Notes: generated by a model not told the origin, from the letters alone. A stretch of DNA of 37,193 nt from an uncultured Clostridia bacterium (GCA_944388745.1 CALXJZ010000011.1:1-37193); one strand, 5' to 3'; shown: positions 1 to 10,349, counted from the stretch's first letter. Numbers and translations: made by a program.

Positions 1-1067
1 ATTCTGTCTTCTCCTGGATATTGTTTTTCTTCTCCTCCATTAAAGAAGAATGTAACATGTGCATATTTTTCTGTTTCAGCAATTCTTAATTGTGTATATC
101 CTAATTTACTTATATATTCTCCAAATGTGTTGTGTAGTGGTTCTTTCTTGAATGCGATGTGTACATTTGGCATTGTTTCATCATAATTTGTGAAACATAC
201 AAAGTATAAATCTAAATCTTTTTTAGTTTCAAATTCGTTGAATTCTGGGTCTACTAATGTTCTTGTAATTTCTCTTGCTCTATCTGGTCTGAAGTTAAAG
301 AATATTATACTATCATGTTTTCCTATTGTTGCTACTGGTTCTTCACCATTGCAAATTACTGTTGGTTCAACAAATTCATCAAATACTTCTTTTTGATATG
401 AATCTTCTATTGCTTTTACTGTGCTTCCTGCTTTGTTTCCTTCTCCATTTACCATTGCATTATAGCATTTTTGGATTCTTTGCCATCTTTTATCTCTATC
501 CATAGCATAGAATCTTCCTGAAATACTTGCTATTTTTCCAACTTGTTTTTCTTCCATTTTTTCTTGTAATTTAACTATATATCCTTCTGCTGATGCTGGT
601 GGTGTGTCTCTTCCATCTAAGAAGCAATGTACATATACATCTTCAAAATCTCTTCTTTTTGCCATTTCTAATAAACCATATAAATGTCTATTGTGGCTAT
701 GAACTCCACCATCTGATACTAAACCTAAGATGTGCAATTTTGAATTGTATTTTTTACAATTTTCAATTGCTGCTATAAATTCAGGATTTGAAAAGAAATC
801 TCCATCCTCTATTGATTTTGTTATCCTTGTTAATTCTTGATATACAATTCTTCCTGCTCCTATGTTTGTGTGTCCTACTTCTGAATTTCCCATTTGTCCT
901 TCTGGTAATCCTACTGCTAGTCCACTTGTAAATATATCTGTGTTTGGATATTTTTTCATTAGTTTATCAATATTAGGTGTGTTTGCTAATTTTATTGCAT
1001 TTCCATCTTTGTTTTGGTTGTCACCAAATCCATCCAATATCATTAGCATTGTTAGTTTATCTTTCAT
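1..1067 (-). CDS. gpmI: 2,3-bisphosphoglycerate-independent phosphoglycerate mutase (C-terminal part outside the window)
   Basis: Interconverts 3- and 2-phosphoglycerate in glycolysis, in the cytosol, as a manganese-type enzyme of the alkaline phosphatase superfamily. The first 355 codons are visible; the family is about 510 residues, so roughly the last third lies beyond the left edge. The metal-binding Asp12 is in LDGFG, and the phosphoryl-accepting Ser62 is in GNSEVGH. The conserved SDGGVHSH and FNFRPDRAR stretches follow. The ATG at 1065-1067 has an AAGGAAGG ribosome site just upstream. It is the last gene visible of the gap-pgk-tpiA-gpmI glycolytic cluster and begins 26 bases after tpiA stops. 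Identity is secure from the motifs. Confidence 0.97.
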   Translation of the reverse strand, partial: MKDKLTMLMILDGFGDNQNKDGNAIKLANTPNIDKLMKKYPNTDIFTSGLAVGLPEGQMGNSEVGHTNIGAGRIVYQELTRITKSIEDGDFFSNPEFIAAIENCKKYNSKLHILGLVSDGGVHSHNRHLYGLLEMAKRRDFEDVYVHCFLDGRDTPPASAEGYIVKLQEKMEEKQVGKIASISGRFYAMDRDKRWQRIQKCYNAMVNGEGNKAGSTVKAIEDSYQKEVFDEFVEPTVICNGEEPVATIGKHDSIIFFNFRPDRAREITRTLVDPEFNEFETKKDLDLYFVCFTNYDETMPNVHIAFKKEPLHNTFGEYISKLGYTQLRIAETEKYAHVTFFFNGGEEKQYPGEDR

Positions 1068-1092
1068 TATTTTATCCTTCCTTTACTAAAAA

Positions 1093-1845
1093 TTATTGTT
1101 CAAATTTAATTATTTTCTGAAATTCGTCAACCTTTAAACTTGCTCCTCCAACAAGAGCTCCATCTATATCAGACATAGAAAATAACTCGCTTGCATTTGA
1201 ACTCTTAACACTTCCGCCATATTGTATTATAACTCCATCAGCCACATTTTGTCCATAGATTTCAGCAATTTTCTTTCTAATAGCCTTAACTGCATCATTA
1301 GCATCTTCCTTTGTTGCTGTTTTTCCTGTTCCAATTGCCCAAATAGGTTCATATGCAATAATAGTATTTTCAACCTGCTCATTAGTTAATCCTTCTAGTG
1401 CTAGTTTAGTTTGGTTTGTGATTATTTCTTCTACTTTTCCTGCTTCTCTTTGCTCTAGAGTTTCACCAACACATACAATTGGTTTTAATCCATTTTCAAA
1501 AGCTGCTTTTACTTTTTTATTAACTGTTTCATCTGTTTCATTAAAATATTGTCTTCTTTCTGAATGTCCTATAATAACATATTCAACATTAATAGATTTT
1601 AACATTTTTCCTGAAACTTCTCCTGTATATGCTCCACTTTCTGCAAAGTGCATATTTTGAGCTCCAATTTTAATATTTGTGTTTTGTGCTGTTAATAGGG
1701 CATAAAATAAGTCTGTATATGGCACACATAAAATAACTTCATGTTCTGTGTCTTTTACTAATGGTGCTAAATCTTCAATAAATTGAATTGTCTCGTTTGG
1801 AAGCATGTTCATCTTCCAATTTCCTGCAATTACCTTTCTTCTCAT
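1093..1845 (-). CDS. tpiA: Triosephosphate isomerase
   Basis: Interconverts dihydroxyacetone phosphate and glyceraldehyde 3-phosphate as a cytosolic TIM-barrel dimer. The protein is 250 residues, normal for the family and complete. It shows the N-terminal GNWKMN with Lys11, the electrophilic His94 in IIGHSERRQ, the catalytic base Glu166 in AYEPIWAIGTGK and the phosphate-binding QYGGSV near residue 210. Its ATG overlaps the TGA of the upstream Nudix gene by three bases, so the two are probably translationally coupled. This places a non-glycolytic gene directly within the glycolytic operon. Confidence 0.98.
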   Translation of the reverse strand: MRRKVIAGNWKMNMLPNETIQFIEDLAPLVKDTEHEVILCVPYTDLFYALLTAQNTNIKIGAQNMHFAESGAYTGEVSGKMLKSINVEYVIIGHSERRQYFNETDETVNKKVKAAFENGLKPIVCVGETLEQREAGKVEEIITNQTKLALEGLTNEQVENTIIAYEPIWAIGTGKTATKEDANDAVKAIRKKIAEIYGQNVADGVIIQYGGSVKSSNASELFSMSDIDGALVGGASLKVDEFQKIIKFEQ

Positions 1846-2387
1846 AAATTTCTCCTTTCTTTTCTTTTTTCTTTTAGAATTTCTAATATTTTATCAAAAT
1901 CATTCCAATAAATAAAAGTATAATTCTCATCTTGATTTTCTCTTTTTTCTTGCATTTCTTCAATTGTCATATATTTCAAATCAGCTACTTCTTCTTTTTG
2001 CATGTTATAGTCTTCTATATTATATTTTACTTTTGTAAAGAAGCTATAAGTAAAGTGATGGTTGCTATTGTCTTGTTTTTCTGATTTTTCTATAGATATT
2101 AATTCCCAATTTTCAGCTGGAATTACAACACCTATTTCTTCTTTTGCTTCTCTTTGTATTGCTTCTAACGGTGTTTCTCCTGAATCCACATGTCCTCCTG
2201 TTTTATACCATTTGCTTCTATTTTCCGGTTTACAACTTGCAGATTTTTGAAATAGTATTTCACCCTTTTCATTCATTATCCAAGCACCTACATGTCTATG
2301 CCATAAACCTTTTTCATGCACTATGCTTCTTTCTTCTGTTTTTCCTATTAAGTTATTGTTTTCATCTACAATATCTAATAATTCCAT
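1842..2387 (-). CDS. Nudix hydrolase, isopentenyl-diphosphate isomerase-like branch
   Basis: A 181-residue Nudix protein. The full Nudix box GX5EX7REUXEEXGU is intact at about residues 65-87, from GHVDSGE to REAKEEIG, so Mg-dependent cleavage of a nucleoside diphosphate-linked or similar diphosphate is likely. The N-terminal pattern (ELLDIVDENN, then LWHRHVGAWI) is that of the YfcD/IDI-like subgroup, whose substrates are mostly unknown. The WYKTGGHVDSGE context fits a hydrolase rather than a true isomerase, but I cannot settle the substrate. A GAGGAAAG ribosome site precedes the ATG. It is the last gene of a Nudix / kinase-like / Nudix trio between pgk and tpiA. Confidence 0.88.
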   Translation of the reverse strand: MELLDIVDENNNLIGKTEERSIVHEKGLWHRHVGAWIMNEKGEILFQKSASCKPENRSKWYKTGGHVDSGETPLEAIQREAKEEIGVVIPAENWELISIEKSEKQDNSNHHFTYSFFTKVKYNIEDYNMQKEEVADLKYMTIEEMQEKRENQDENYTFIYWNDFDKILEILKEKRKERRNL

Positions 2388-2402
2388 TTACTTTCCTCAC
2401 TT

Positions 2403-2978
2403 TTATATTACAACTCTTTCAATACATTTATTTTTTATTACTTCTATTAATTCATCAACCGATTTTTCTGTATAATCATTATAAAAAATATAATCAAACT
2501 GATTTCTTAAATCTGTATTTGAATTGAAATTTTTAATATGTTCTTCAATCTCTTTCAATCTATCTTTTTCAATATTTTCAGGTAAATTTCTTTCTTTTAA
2601 TTTTTGTTTGGCTATTTTTACATCTTTTGGAATCATATAAATAGAAAATGTATTTTTCACTTCTCTTTTTAGTTGATAAATAATTGGATAATGTAATTCT
2701 ACCACGCTGTTTTCTTCTGACTCCATCTGTATTCTTGGATATCCATATTTATATCCTAGCATTTCAAATGTAACTATAATTTCATTTTTTTCTTTCATAT
2801 TTTCAAATTCTTCATTGCTTACAAATTTTTTGTCTATCCCTTCTATTTCTCCAGCTCTTTTTTCTCTTGTTGTTACAATTGTCTGTGCAGGAATACCCAA
2901 TTTTTCTTGTATCTGCTTTTTAAAATATGATTTCCCTACTCCAGTAATCCCAGATAAAGTTATTACCATTTCTCTCAC
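2403..2978 (-). CDS. Guanylate kinase-like P-loop protein
   Basis: A 191-residue P-loop protein with Walker A GITGVGKS at residues 9-16. Its next segment (TTREKR, then GEIEGIDKKFVSNEEFE) matches the GMP-binding region of guanylate kinases, where TTRPPRPGE and a following FVS-EEF are typical. It is clearly diverged from housekeeping Gmk, so it may phosphorylate a different nucleoside monophosphate or have another role. The C-terminal half is charged and helical (lid and hinge). It lies between two Nudix genes with short gaps, so the trio is probably co-transcribed with pgk and tpiA. Fold assignment is firm; substrate is not. Confidence 0.75.
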   Translation of the reverse strand: MREMVITLSGITGVGKSYFKKQIQEKLGIPAQTIVTTREKRAGEIEGIDKKFVSNEEFENMKEKNEIIVTFEMLGYKYGYPRIQMESEENSVVELHYPIIYQLKREVKNTFSIYMIPKDVKIAKQKLKERNLPENIEKDRLKEIEEHIKNFNSNTDLRNQFDYIFYNDYTEKSVDELIEVIKNKCIERVVI

Positions 2979-2991
2979 CTATATTAATATA

Positions 2992-3669
2992 TTATTCTCT
3001 ATGCATCTCGTTTTTATCTTTCTCTAAATAATATTCTCTAACTTGTTTAAATATTTTTTCATATCTTTTATCATAAGGAAATTTAGTTTTTCCCTGTCTT
3101 ATCAATTCAAATGTATCTTCCATAGGAATCCATTTTACATCTGATATTTCTTCTTTTTGAATAGTTAGTTTATTAAGTTTTGTTTTCATAGCATAAAACT
3201 GAATAAAAAATTTTCTTTCATTTCCTTTGTTTTTAAATACTAAATCTAATTCCTCTAATTTTCTCAAATTACTTATTGCTTCATTTCTTGCTTGTTCTTG
3301 CTCATTTGTATCACCTCTATGCAATTCTTCTATATATTCCCTAATCATTGCTTGTGTTGGTGTTTCGTTATTATCTATATGTCCTGAGCATAAATCTATC
3401 TCTCCTGCTGTAATTTTAGTGTTTCCTCTTTGTTCAATAAGTATCTTTCCATTTTCATCTATAATAAAGCAAGAGACTCCACCTAAGTAGTCATTTTGAT
3501 TTAGTTCACTCTTTGTTGATATTTTTTTTTGATAAATCTTGTTTCCATTTTTTCCTTTTTTATATGTTTTATAAAACTGCCATGTCTGTGGTTTGCTTTT
3601 TATTTTTCTTTCATGTGTTACTTTTTTTTCACTTCTTAATGATTTTTTAAATTCATTCATGTTAAACAT
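2992..3669 (-). CDS. Nudix hydrolase (second copy, long N-terminal extension)
   Basis: A 225-residue Nudix-family protein unlike its neighbour at 1842-2387. Residues 1-55 are a lysine-rich basic extension. A beta strand follows (GGVSCFIIDENGKILIEQRG), then a Nudix box around residues 96-118 (GHIDNNE, then REYIEELH). The box is slightly degenerate: the glycine after the EE pair is replaced, and an unusual insertion follows. The metal-binding REYIEE core is kept, so it may be active. It starts four bases after the pgk stop codon, so tight co-transcription with pgk is expected. Substrate unknown. Confidence 0.8.
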   Translation of the reverse strand: MFNMNEFKKSLRSEKKVTHERKIKSKPQTWQFYKTYKKGKNGNKIYQKKISTKSELNQNDYLGGVSCFIIDENGKILIEQRGNTKITAGEIDLCSGHIDNNETPTQAMIREYIEELHRGDTNEQEQARNEAISNLRKLEELDLVFKNKGNERKFFIQFYAMKTKLNKLTIQKEEISDVKWIPMEDTFELIRQGKTKFPYDKRYEKIFKQVREYYLEKDKNEMHRE

Positions 3670-3673
3670 CCTT

Positions 3674-4858
3674 CTACTTATCTAATAAACATTCTATTCC
3701 TGGTAATTTCTTTCCTTCTAAGAATTCAAGAGATGCTCCACCACCAGTTGAAATGTGTGTCATTTTATCTTCTAATCCTGCCTTTTTAACTGCTGCTGCT
3801 GAATCTCCTCCACCAATTATTGTTGTCGCATCAATTTCTGATAATACTTTTGCAATTGCATTTGTTCCAACTGCAAATTGTGGGAATTCAAATAATCCTA
3901 GTGGTCCATTCCATACAACTGTTTTTGCTTTTTTAAGTTCATCTGAGAACATTTTTATTGTTTCTTTTCCGATGTCAAATCCTTCCCAGTCTGCTGGAAT
4001 TTCTGTGTATTTTACTGTTTTACTTTCTGTATCTTCTTTAAATTCTTTTCCTATTTTTGTGTCAACAGGAAGCATTAGTTTTACTCCTTTTTGCTTTGCT
4101 TTTTCCATTGCTTGTTTTGCTAAATCTAATTTATCTAATTCGCAAATTGATTTTCCTACTTCATATCCCATTGATTTAAAGAATGTATATGCCATTCCTC
4201 CACCAATCATTAATACATCTACTTTTTCAAGTAAACTATCTATAACTCCTATTTTGTCTGAAACTTTTGCTCCTCCTAAAATTGCAATAAAGGGTCTTTC
4301 TGGATTTGATACTGCTTTTCCTAAGAATTTTAATTCTTTTTCAATTAAAAATCCTGCTACTGCTGGTAAATATGCTGCAACCCCTGCTGTTGATGCGTGT
4401 GCTCTATGAACTGCTCCAAATGCATCACTAACATATATTTCTGCCATGCTTGCTAATTCTTTTGCAAATTCTGGGTCATTATCTGTTTCTTCTTTATGAA
4501 ATCTAACGTTTTCTAATAACATTATTTGCCCATTCTGTAAGTTTGCTGCTTTTGTTTTTGCATCTTCTCCTATTACATCTTCAGCCATTATTATTTCTTT
4601 ATTTAATTGTTTTGATAATTCTTTTGCTACTGGTTTTAATGAAAACTCTGGTTTGAATTCTCCCTTTGGTCTACCTAAATGTGAGCATAAAATGATTGCA
4701 CAGTTCTGCTCTAATAGGTATTTTATTGTTGGTAATGCTGCAACTATTCTTGTGTTGTCTGTTATATTTCTGTTTTCGTCCATTGGCACATTAAAGTCAC
4801 AACGTACTAATACCTTCTTTCCTTTTAAGTCAATGTCTTTTACTGTTTTTTTATTCAT
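3674..4858 (-). CDS. pgk: Phosphoglycerate kinase
   Basis: Transfers phosphate from 1,3-bisphosphoglycerate to ADP; cytosolic and monomeric. The 394-residue protein is full length. It shows [10 protein letters not shown] at residues 19-28, SHLGRPKGE, the hinge-region [11 protein letters not shown], the nucleotide-site GGGMAYTF and NGPLGLFE, and the C-terminal GGGDSAAAV and [14 protein letters not shown] perfect AGGAGG ribosome site lies about eight bases before the ATG. A candidate promoter sits further upstream at 4928-4955, so this gene probably leads the transcript that continues through the Nudix trio, tpiA and gpmI. Confidence 0.98.
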   Translation of the reverse strand: MNKKTVKDIDLKGKKVLVRCDFNVPMDENRNITDNTRIVAALPTIKYLLEQNCAIILCSHLGRPKGEFKPEFSLKPVAKELSKQLNKEIIMAEDVIGEDAKTKAANLQNGQIMLLENVRFHKEETDNDPEFAKELASMAEIYVSDAFGAVHRAHASTAGVAAYLPAVAGFLIEKELKFLGKAVSNPERPFIAILGGAKVSDKIGVIDSLLEKVDVLMIGGGMAYTFFKSMGYEVGKSICELDKLDLAKQAMEKAKQKGVKLMLPVDTKIGKEFKEDTESKTVKYTEIPADWEGFDIGKETIKMFSDELKKAKTVVWNGPLGLFEFPQFAVGTNAIAKVLSEIDATTIIGGGDSAAAVKKAGLEDKMTHISTGGGASLEFLEGKKLPGIECLLDK

Positions 4859-4927
4859 AATTAAAACCTCCTCTTTTTGTATAAATGTTGTTTTATCTCA
4901 TTTATACTTGCCTTTATAGGCTTTTTA

Positions 4928-4955
4928 GTAGTATTTACCTTTTTTCCAAAGTCAA
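4928..4955 (-). promoter_or_regulatory. Candidate sigma-A promoter for the pgk operon
   Basis: On the minus strand the -35 box TTGACT (4950-4955) is followed by a 16-base spacer and TACTAC (4928-4933). It lies about 70 bases upstream of the pgk ATG and after the terminator of the pilin-like gene, where a new transcript would start. The -10 is weak, so this is tentative. Confidence 0.45.
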
Positions 4956-4970
4956 TACCATTGTATATCA

Positions 4971-4998
4971 AAAAAGAGCACTTTTCAAGTGTTCTTTT
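4971..4998 (-). terminator. Rho-independent terminator after the pilin-like gene
   Basis: A 12-base stem (AAAAGAGCACTT pairing with AAGTGTTCTTTT) closes on a three-base loop. Read on the minus strand it ends in a T run, about 20 bases after the stop codon at 5019. Confidence 0.85.
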
Positions 4999-5018
4999 AA
5001 GTTTTTTAATTTGATTTT

Positions 5019-5423
5019 TTATTCCCATCCAACAATTTCATTATAATTAATAGTATATTCTCCGTCTTTAGTTACAAAGCTATCTTCTCCTAAATCTCCC
5101 TCATTATATTCGTTTTCCTGAATTATCTCCTTTAATTTTTCCTTAGATGGTGTATTTCCCGTTTTTGTTTTTTCTTTAAATAAATCTGCTTCTATTTTTT
5201 CTATAATACTTTCTCTTTGTACATTTTCTGAATTTGTTCTTGCTTGCTTGATTAATCCACCTTCTCCATTTATTGAAGTGAATGATATTCCTGCTATGAT
5301 AATTATAACTATTATTGTAATAATTAAAGCAACTAATGTGATTCCATTTTCTTTTTTTAATTTGTTTTTTTCTATATATTTTTTTCTGTTAAAGTCTTTT
5401 ATCTTATTTTTTAAATATTTCAT
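5019..5423 (-). CDS. Type IV pilin-like / pseudopilin protein
   Basis: A small secreted or membrane-anchored protein of about 134 residues with a prepilin-type leader. A basic N-terminus of about 27 residues ends in KENG, followed by ITLVALIIT and a hydrophobic stretch of about 20 residues. Cleavage after that Gly by a prepilin peptidase is expected. The usual Glu at position +5 of the mature protein is Ala here, as in many clostridial GITLVALVIT-type proteins. The remainder is a short charged globular domain ending in GWE. I choose the second start (ATG at 5421-5423) because AAAGGAGG is then seven bases away; the GTG one codon earlier is too close. It stands alone between gap and pgk with its own terminator. 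Confidence 0.75.
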   Translation of the reverse strand: MKYLKNKIKDFNRKKYIEKNKLKKENGITLVALIITIIVIIIIAGISFTSINGEGGLIKQARTNSENVQRESIIEKIEADLFKEKTKTGNTPSKEKLKEIIQENEYNEGDLGEDSFVTKDGEYTINYNEIVGWE

Positions 5424-5459
5424 CACAGTTCCTCCTTTGTGCTAATTATATTGTATACA

Positions 5460-5490
5460 AAAAAGAATACTTTTTCAAGTATTCTTTTTA
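5460..5490 (-). terminator. Rho-independent terminator downstream of gap
   Basis: Inverted repeat AGAATACTT/AAGTATTCT with flanking A and T runs, oriented for minus-strand transcripts. It lies beyond the REP-like repeat that follows the gap stop codon. Confidence 0.8.
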
Positions 5491-5529
5491 AAGATTTTCA
5501 ATTTTTTAATTCTTACATTCTGTTTATAT

Positions 5530-5578
5530 CAAGGTCCGTCCCTAAATCCCTAAAAGCAGGGATTTTTAGGACCGTCCC

Positions 5579-5580
<2 letters not shown>
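5530..5580. repeat. Degenerate GGGGAC-type (REP-like) repeat at the end of gap
   Basis: The minus strand carries AGGGGACGGTCC, then AAATCCCTGCTTTTAGGGATTT (stem AAATCCCT/AGGGATTT), then AGGGACGGACC. It begins inside the TAG stop codon of gap (5579-5581). The GGGGACGG and GATTTAGGG modules recur at the outer ends of the larger palindromes near 12000 and 31700, so I treat it as a degenerate family member. Confidence 0.65.
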
Positions 5581-6613
<1,033 letters not shown>

Positions 6614-6668
6614 TCATCTTTTATTTATTATTACCCATTTTTTCTTGGGCAATTCCATTCTATACCAA

Positions 6669-6695
6669 AAAAGAATACTTTTCAAGTATTCTTTT
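6669..6695 (-). terminator. Rho-independent terminator of the GH15-like gene
   Basis: Hairpin AAAAGAATACTT/AAGTATTCTTTT. It overlaps the stop codon of the gene ending at 6694 and ends in a T run on the minus strand. Confidence 0.8.
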
Positions 6696-8670
6696 AACTT
6701 TTTCCATATAATTTTTCAAGTACGATTATGAACATCGCATGTGACCAGCCAAGTCCTAGTACCCAACATGGTTTTAGTGTGTTATTGTCTATTTGTTCTC
6801 CCAATAAGCTGTGTTTTCCTGCTGTTTTTACTACAAAGTCAAATGTTTCTTTTGCTTTTCTCTTTTCTCCTGTTTCTAAGTAATATAGAGTCATCCAAAG
6901 ATTTGCTATTGGCCATGGGTTTCCATTCATATAGTGGTCTTGTTCAAATCTTTGATATCCTCCTGTGTATGTTCTTAGTGTTAAGTTGATTTTTTCTACT
7001 GTATTTACTATTTTCTTTTCTTTTGGTTTGAATACATTAAATGGTGTAACTGCTCCTATCATGCTAATATCCATCTTTTTATCTTCTGTGTTTCTTAAAT
7101 AAGAGTTGCTGTCTTTGTCATATAAATTGTTGTTTATATATTCTTTTATTCCTAATTGTAGTTTTTCTAATCTTTTCTTTGTCTTGTTTATTTTTTCTTC
7201 TTTTAATCTATTATTTTCAAATTCTGATACGTTTTTACCCAATGCCTTATATATGTTTATCATGTTTTCAAATGCTGCATATATACTTGCTAATGAATAT
7301 AGATGGATTCCTTCATGCATTTCCCATAAATCATAACTTACATGATATTTATGTTTCATTCCTAGTCTTTCTCTTGTTTCTTCTTCTATTTCTTCTTTTA
7401 CTGCATCTTTGTCTCTTTCTTCTATTCCTTCTAATCCTAACCAGTCTTTAACATATTTTTCTAGAAAGTCTGTTGCTTTTTCACACATATGAAGGCAATC
7501 TTTTAGGAATTTTTCTGATTTTGTGTATTTATAGTGTTCATATACTCCATATATTACACTTGCTGTTTCATCTACTTGGTATCCCCAGCATGGTGCTAAT
7601 TTTCCATCTGTAAAGAATCTTTGTTCCCACATTCCATTTTTACTTTGTGTTTTCTTACAAAAGTTTCTATAAAATTTATCTGCATCTTTTTCCATTTTTA
7701 GTATGTCTAGTGCTCTTGTTATAAATACTGCATCTCTTGGCCAGCAATATGCGTATCTTCCGCACTTTGTGAAGTTTTCATCTATTTCTGGTGAAGCAAT
7801 AATTCCACCTGTTTCTTGGTTTGTTAGTAATGGAAATAGTAATATGCTTCTTTTATATATTTCATAGATTTTTTCATCATAGCTATTTTTTGGTTCTTTT
7901 AAATCTAGTCCATTATGTGCTTTTACGTATTTTCTCCAATATGATTTTGTATTTGTATATTCTTTATTTAAGTCTATTCTTTTTATTCTGTCTATTTCAT
8001 CTTCTATTTCTGATATGTTTTTATTTTCTCCAACTGTTATGCAAATTTCTAATACTTTCTTTTCTTGTGGTTTGATAGTTCCTATATCATAGCAAATACT
8101 ACTGTCTTTTGACATTCCTATATAGTCTTTGTCATTTATTTCTCCTCTTTTGATTGTGTTGTAGCTTCCATTTATTTGGTGTTTATTTATTTCATGTCCT
8201 TTTGCAAATGTTGAAACTGTGAAATCATGTGCATATTGCATCATTCCACCATCTATTATTTTGCAACCAACTAAATTGTTTTGGTCTGACAATAATTCTG
8301 AATGGATATAAAAACTTACATTTAAGTCAATTTTGCTTTCATTTAGGAAAACATATCTTTTAACTAGCACATTTTCTTTTAATAAAACATAGTCTGTTTG
8401 GACTGTTGTTAGGTTGAAATATGTGTTAGTGATTTCAGTATTTATGATATTTGTATCTGCTTCATAATATTGTTTATATACATTATTTATATCATCATGT
8501 AAATATATTAAGTCTGATTCATTGATTTTTACGCCTGTATGAAAAAAGTTGATATATTGCCTATTGTCTTTGTTTGGAAAGTATAGCCTTTGTAATTCTC
8601 CTTTTGAAGTTAGTGTTGCTATCATATTTTTATTTCCTATTATTGCTTCGTTTAAATACTTTTCTTCCAT
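6694..8670 (-). CDS. Glycoside hydrolase family 15-type (glucoamylase/dextranase/trehalase-like) protein
   Basis: A 658-residue cytosolic protein with no signal peptide. An N-terminal beta-rich domain (about residues 1-260) is followed by an alpha/alpha-barrel. GH15 hallmarks are YCWPRDA near residue 305, DLWEMHEG near 445 (whose Glu is a candidate general acid), GNPWPIANLW, and GEQID followed by LGWSHAMF near 622-645 (Glu of EQ as candidate general base). Family members release glucose from alpha-glucans or related oligosaccharides, and absence of a leader suggests an intracellular polymer such as glycogen. The substrate cannot be read from the sequence. The terminator at its 3' end isolates it from gap. 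Confidence 0.85.
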   Translation of the reverse strand: MEEKYLNEAIIGNKNMIATLTSKGELQRLYFPNKDNRQYINFFHTGVKINESDLIYLHDDINNVYKQYYEADTNIINTEITNTYFNLTTVQTDYVLLKENVLVKRYVFLNESKIDLNVSFYIHSELLSDQNNLVGCKIIDGGMMQYAHDFTVSTFAKGHEINKHQINGSYNTIKRGEINDKDYIGMSKDSSICYDIGTIKPQEKKVLEICITVGENKNISEIEDEIDRIKRIDLNKEYTNTKSYWRKYVKAHNGLDLKEPKNSYDEKIYEIYKRSILLFPLLTNQETGGIIASPEIDENFTKCGRYAYCWPRDAVFITRALDILKMEKDADKFYRNFCKKTQSKNGMWEQRFFTDGKLAPCWGYQVDETASVIYGVYEHYKYTKSEKFLKDCLHMCEKATDFLEKYVKDWLGLEGIEERDKDAVKEEIEEETRERLGMKHKYHVSYDLWEMHEGIHLYSLASIYAAFENMINIYKALGKNVSEFENNRLKEEKINKTKKRLEKLQLGIKEYINNNLYDKDSNSYLRNTEDKKMDISMIGAVTPFNVFKPKEKKIVNTVEKINLTLRTYTGGYQRFEQDHYMNGNPWPIANLWMTLYYLETGEKRKAKETFDFVVKTAGKHSLLGEQIDNNTLKPCWVLGLGWSHAMFIIVLEKLYGKS

Positions 8671-8685
8671 TTATTTTTCAATCTC

Positions 8686-10332
8686 CTATCCCTCTATAAC
8701 ATTAACAATTTGTTTCTCTAAATCCTTAATCTTTTCATTAATTCTAAATATGTCCTCATCTCTTAAGTTCTTGTTGTCAATATCTTGTCTTACATAAGTA
8801 TCCATATCTTTTATTTCTTCTTTTAGCTTCTCTAGTCTTTGGATTATTTCTCCTCTCATGTTTGTTGCAAGTTTTCTTTCTATTTTGTGTTCCATTGTAA
8901 TTGTATCTTTTAAGTCATATGTTTCTCCAAATTCTGGTACTGTGACACCTAAACCTGTTTCTGTTTCAATTTTTTCTCTTAATATATCTTGTGATTCAGG
9001 TTCTCCATGTACTAAAAAGATGTGTTCTGGTTTTTTTATAAATGAATATATAAAGTTCATTAATCCTTCTTGGTCAGCATGTCCAGAATATCCTTCAATA
9101 TATTCTATTCTTGCATTTACTGCTATTTCTTCTCCAAAGATTTTTACCTTTTTTGCTCCATTTACTAGGTTATATCCTAATGTTCCTGGTGCTTGGTATC
9201 CAACAAATAATATCGTTGATTTTGGATTCCACAAATTGTGTTTTAAATGATGTTTTATTCTTCCAACTTCACACATTCCACTTGCTGATATTATTATATT
9301 TGGTCTTGTGTCTTCATTTAATGCTTTTGATTCATCTGCTGTTTGTGTGAATTTTAATCCTGGAAATTCAAGTGGATTATCTCCTTTAGCTATCTCCTTT
9401 TGTGTTTCTTCATCAAATAGATTCATGTTTTCTCTAAATACTTCTGTTGCTGAAATTGCAAGTGGGCTATCTACAAATACATTTGCTTTCATTAATGTTT
9501 TATATTTTCTTTTAAATTCTTCATCATTATTGTTCTCATCTTTTAATTTGTTTATTTCATATAATATTTCTTGAGTTCTTCCAACTGCAAATGATGGTAT
9601 TACTACTGTTCCGCCATTATCTAGAGTTTCTGATACTATGTTCAAAAACAATTGAGCTTTTTCATCATTTCTCATATGCAATCTACTTCCATATGTTGAT
9701 TCCATTACTAAATAGTCTGTGCTTTCTATCATAGTTGGCTCAGATAATAGAGGAATATCATTATTTCCTAAGTCTCCTGTAAATACTGTCTTTGTTTCTT
9801 TTCCATCTTCATTTGTCCACAACTCAATAATGCTTGAACCTAACATGTGTCCTGCATCATTAAATCTAACATGAATGTCTGGTGTTATTTCTATAATTTG
9901 GTCATATTGTACTGGTTCAAAAATTTCTAGTGATTTTGCTGCATCTTCTGCTGTATATATTGGTGGAATTTCTTTTTCGCCTTTTCTTAGTCTTTTCTTA
10001 TTTTTCCATTGACTTTCCATTTCTTGTATATGTCCACTATCTGGTAACATTAAAGCACATAGGTCACATGTTGCTTTATGTGCATATATTTTATTTCTGA
10101 ATCCTTCATTATATAGTTTTGGAATTCTTCCTGAGTGGTCAATATGTGCATGTGTTAATAACATAAAATCAATTTCTTGTGGATTAAATGCAAATTCTTC
10201 AGCATTTTCTTCCTCGATTTCTGCTTTTCCTTGCCACATTCCACAATCTACTAAAAATTTCTTTCCACAAGCTTCAACTAAAAAGTTTGAACCTGTAACT
10301 GTTCTTGTTGCTCCTAAAAATGTAATTTTCAT
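8686..10332 (-). CDS. Metallo-beta-lactamase / beta-CASP RNase-like protein (MBL-fold RNA specificity domain)
   Basis: A 548-residue protein of the CPSF-like beta-CASP metallohydrolase family, members of which cleave RNA. The N-terminal MBL domain has THAHIDHSG (zinc ligands) near residue 60 and a later GDLG. The beta-CASP part has FAVGRTQEILYE and SASGMCEVGRI. The RMMBL C-terminal motif GYSGHADQEGL and HIFLVHGEPES follow. A C-terminal helical extension of about 70 residues is charged. I place the start at the ATG of codon 4 of the longest reading, since AAAGGA then lies eight bases upstream; the earlier ATG overlaps the ribosome site. It is 15 bases upstream of the GH15 gene. Confidence 0.88.
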   Translation of the reverse strand: MKITFLGATRTVTGSNFLVEACGKKFLVDCGMWQGKAEIEEENAEEFAFNPQEIDFMLLTHAHIDHSGRIPKLYNEGFRNKIYAHKATCDLCALMLPDSGHIQEMESQWKNKKRLRKGEKEIPPIYTAEDAAKSLEIFEPVQYDQIIEITPDIHVRFNDAGHMLGSSIIELWTNEDGKETKTVFTGDLGNNDIPLLSEPTMIESTDYLVMESTYGSRLHMRNDEKAQLFLNIVSETLDNGGTVVIPSFAVGRTQEILYEINKLKDENNNDEEFKRKYKTLMKANVFVDSPLAISATEVFRENMNLFDEETQKEIAKGDNPLEFPGLKFTQTADESKALNEDTRPNIIISASGMCEVGRIKHHLKHNLWNPKSTILFVGYQAPGTLGYNLVNGAKKVKIFGEEIAVNARIEYIEGYSGHADQEGLMNFIYSFIKKPEHIFLVHGEPESQDILREKIETETGLGVTVPEFGETYDLKDTITMEHKIERKLATNMRGEIIQRLEKLKEEIKDMDTYVRQDIDNKNLRDEDIFRINEKIKDLEKQIVNVIEG

Positions 10333-10349
10333 TAACTTCATCCTTTCAC

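Noticed and set aside
6633..6652. CCCA/TGGG hairpin in the gap leader as a riboswitch
   Set aside because: The stem is only four pairs and there is no recognisable aptamer; probably chance.
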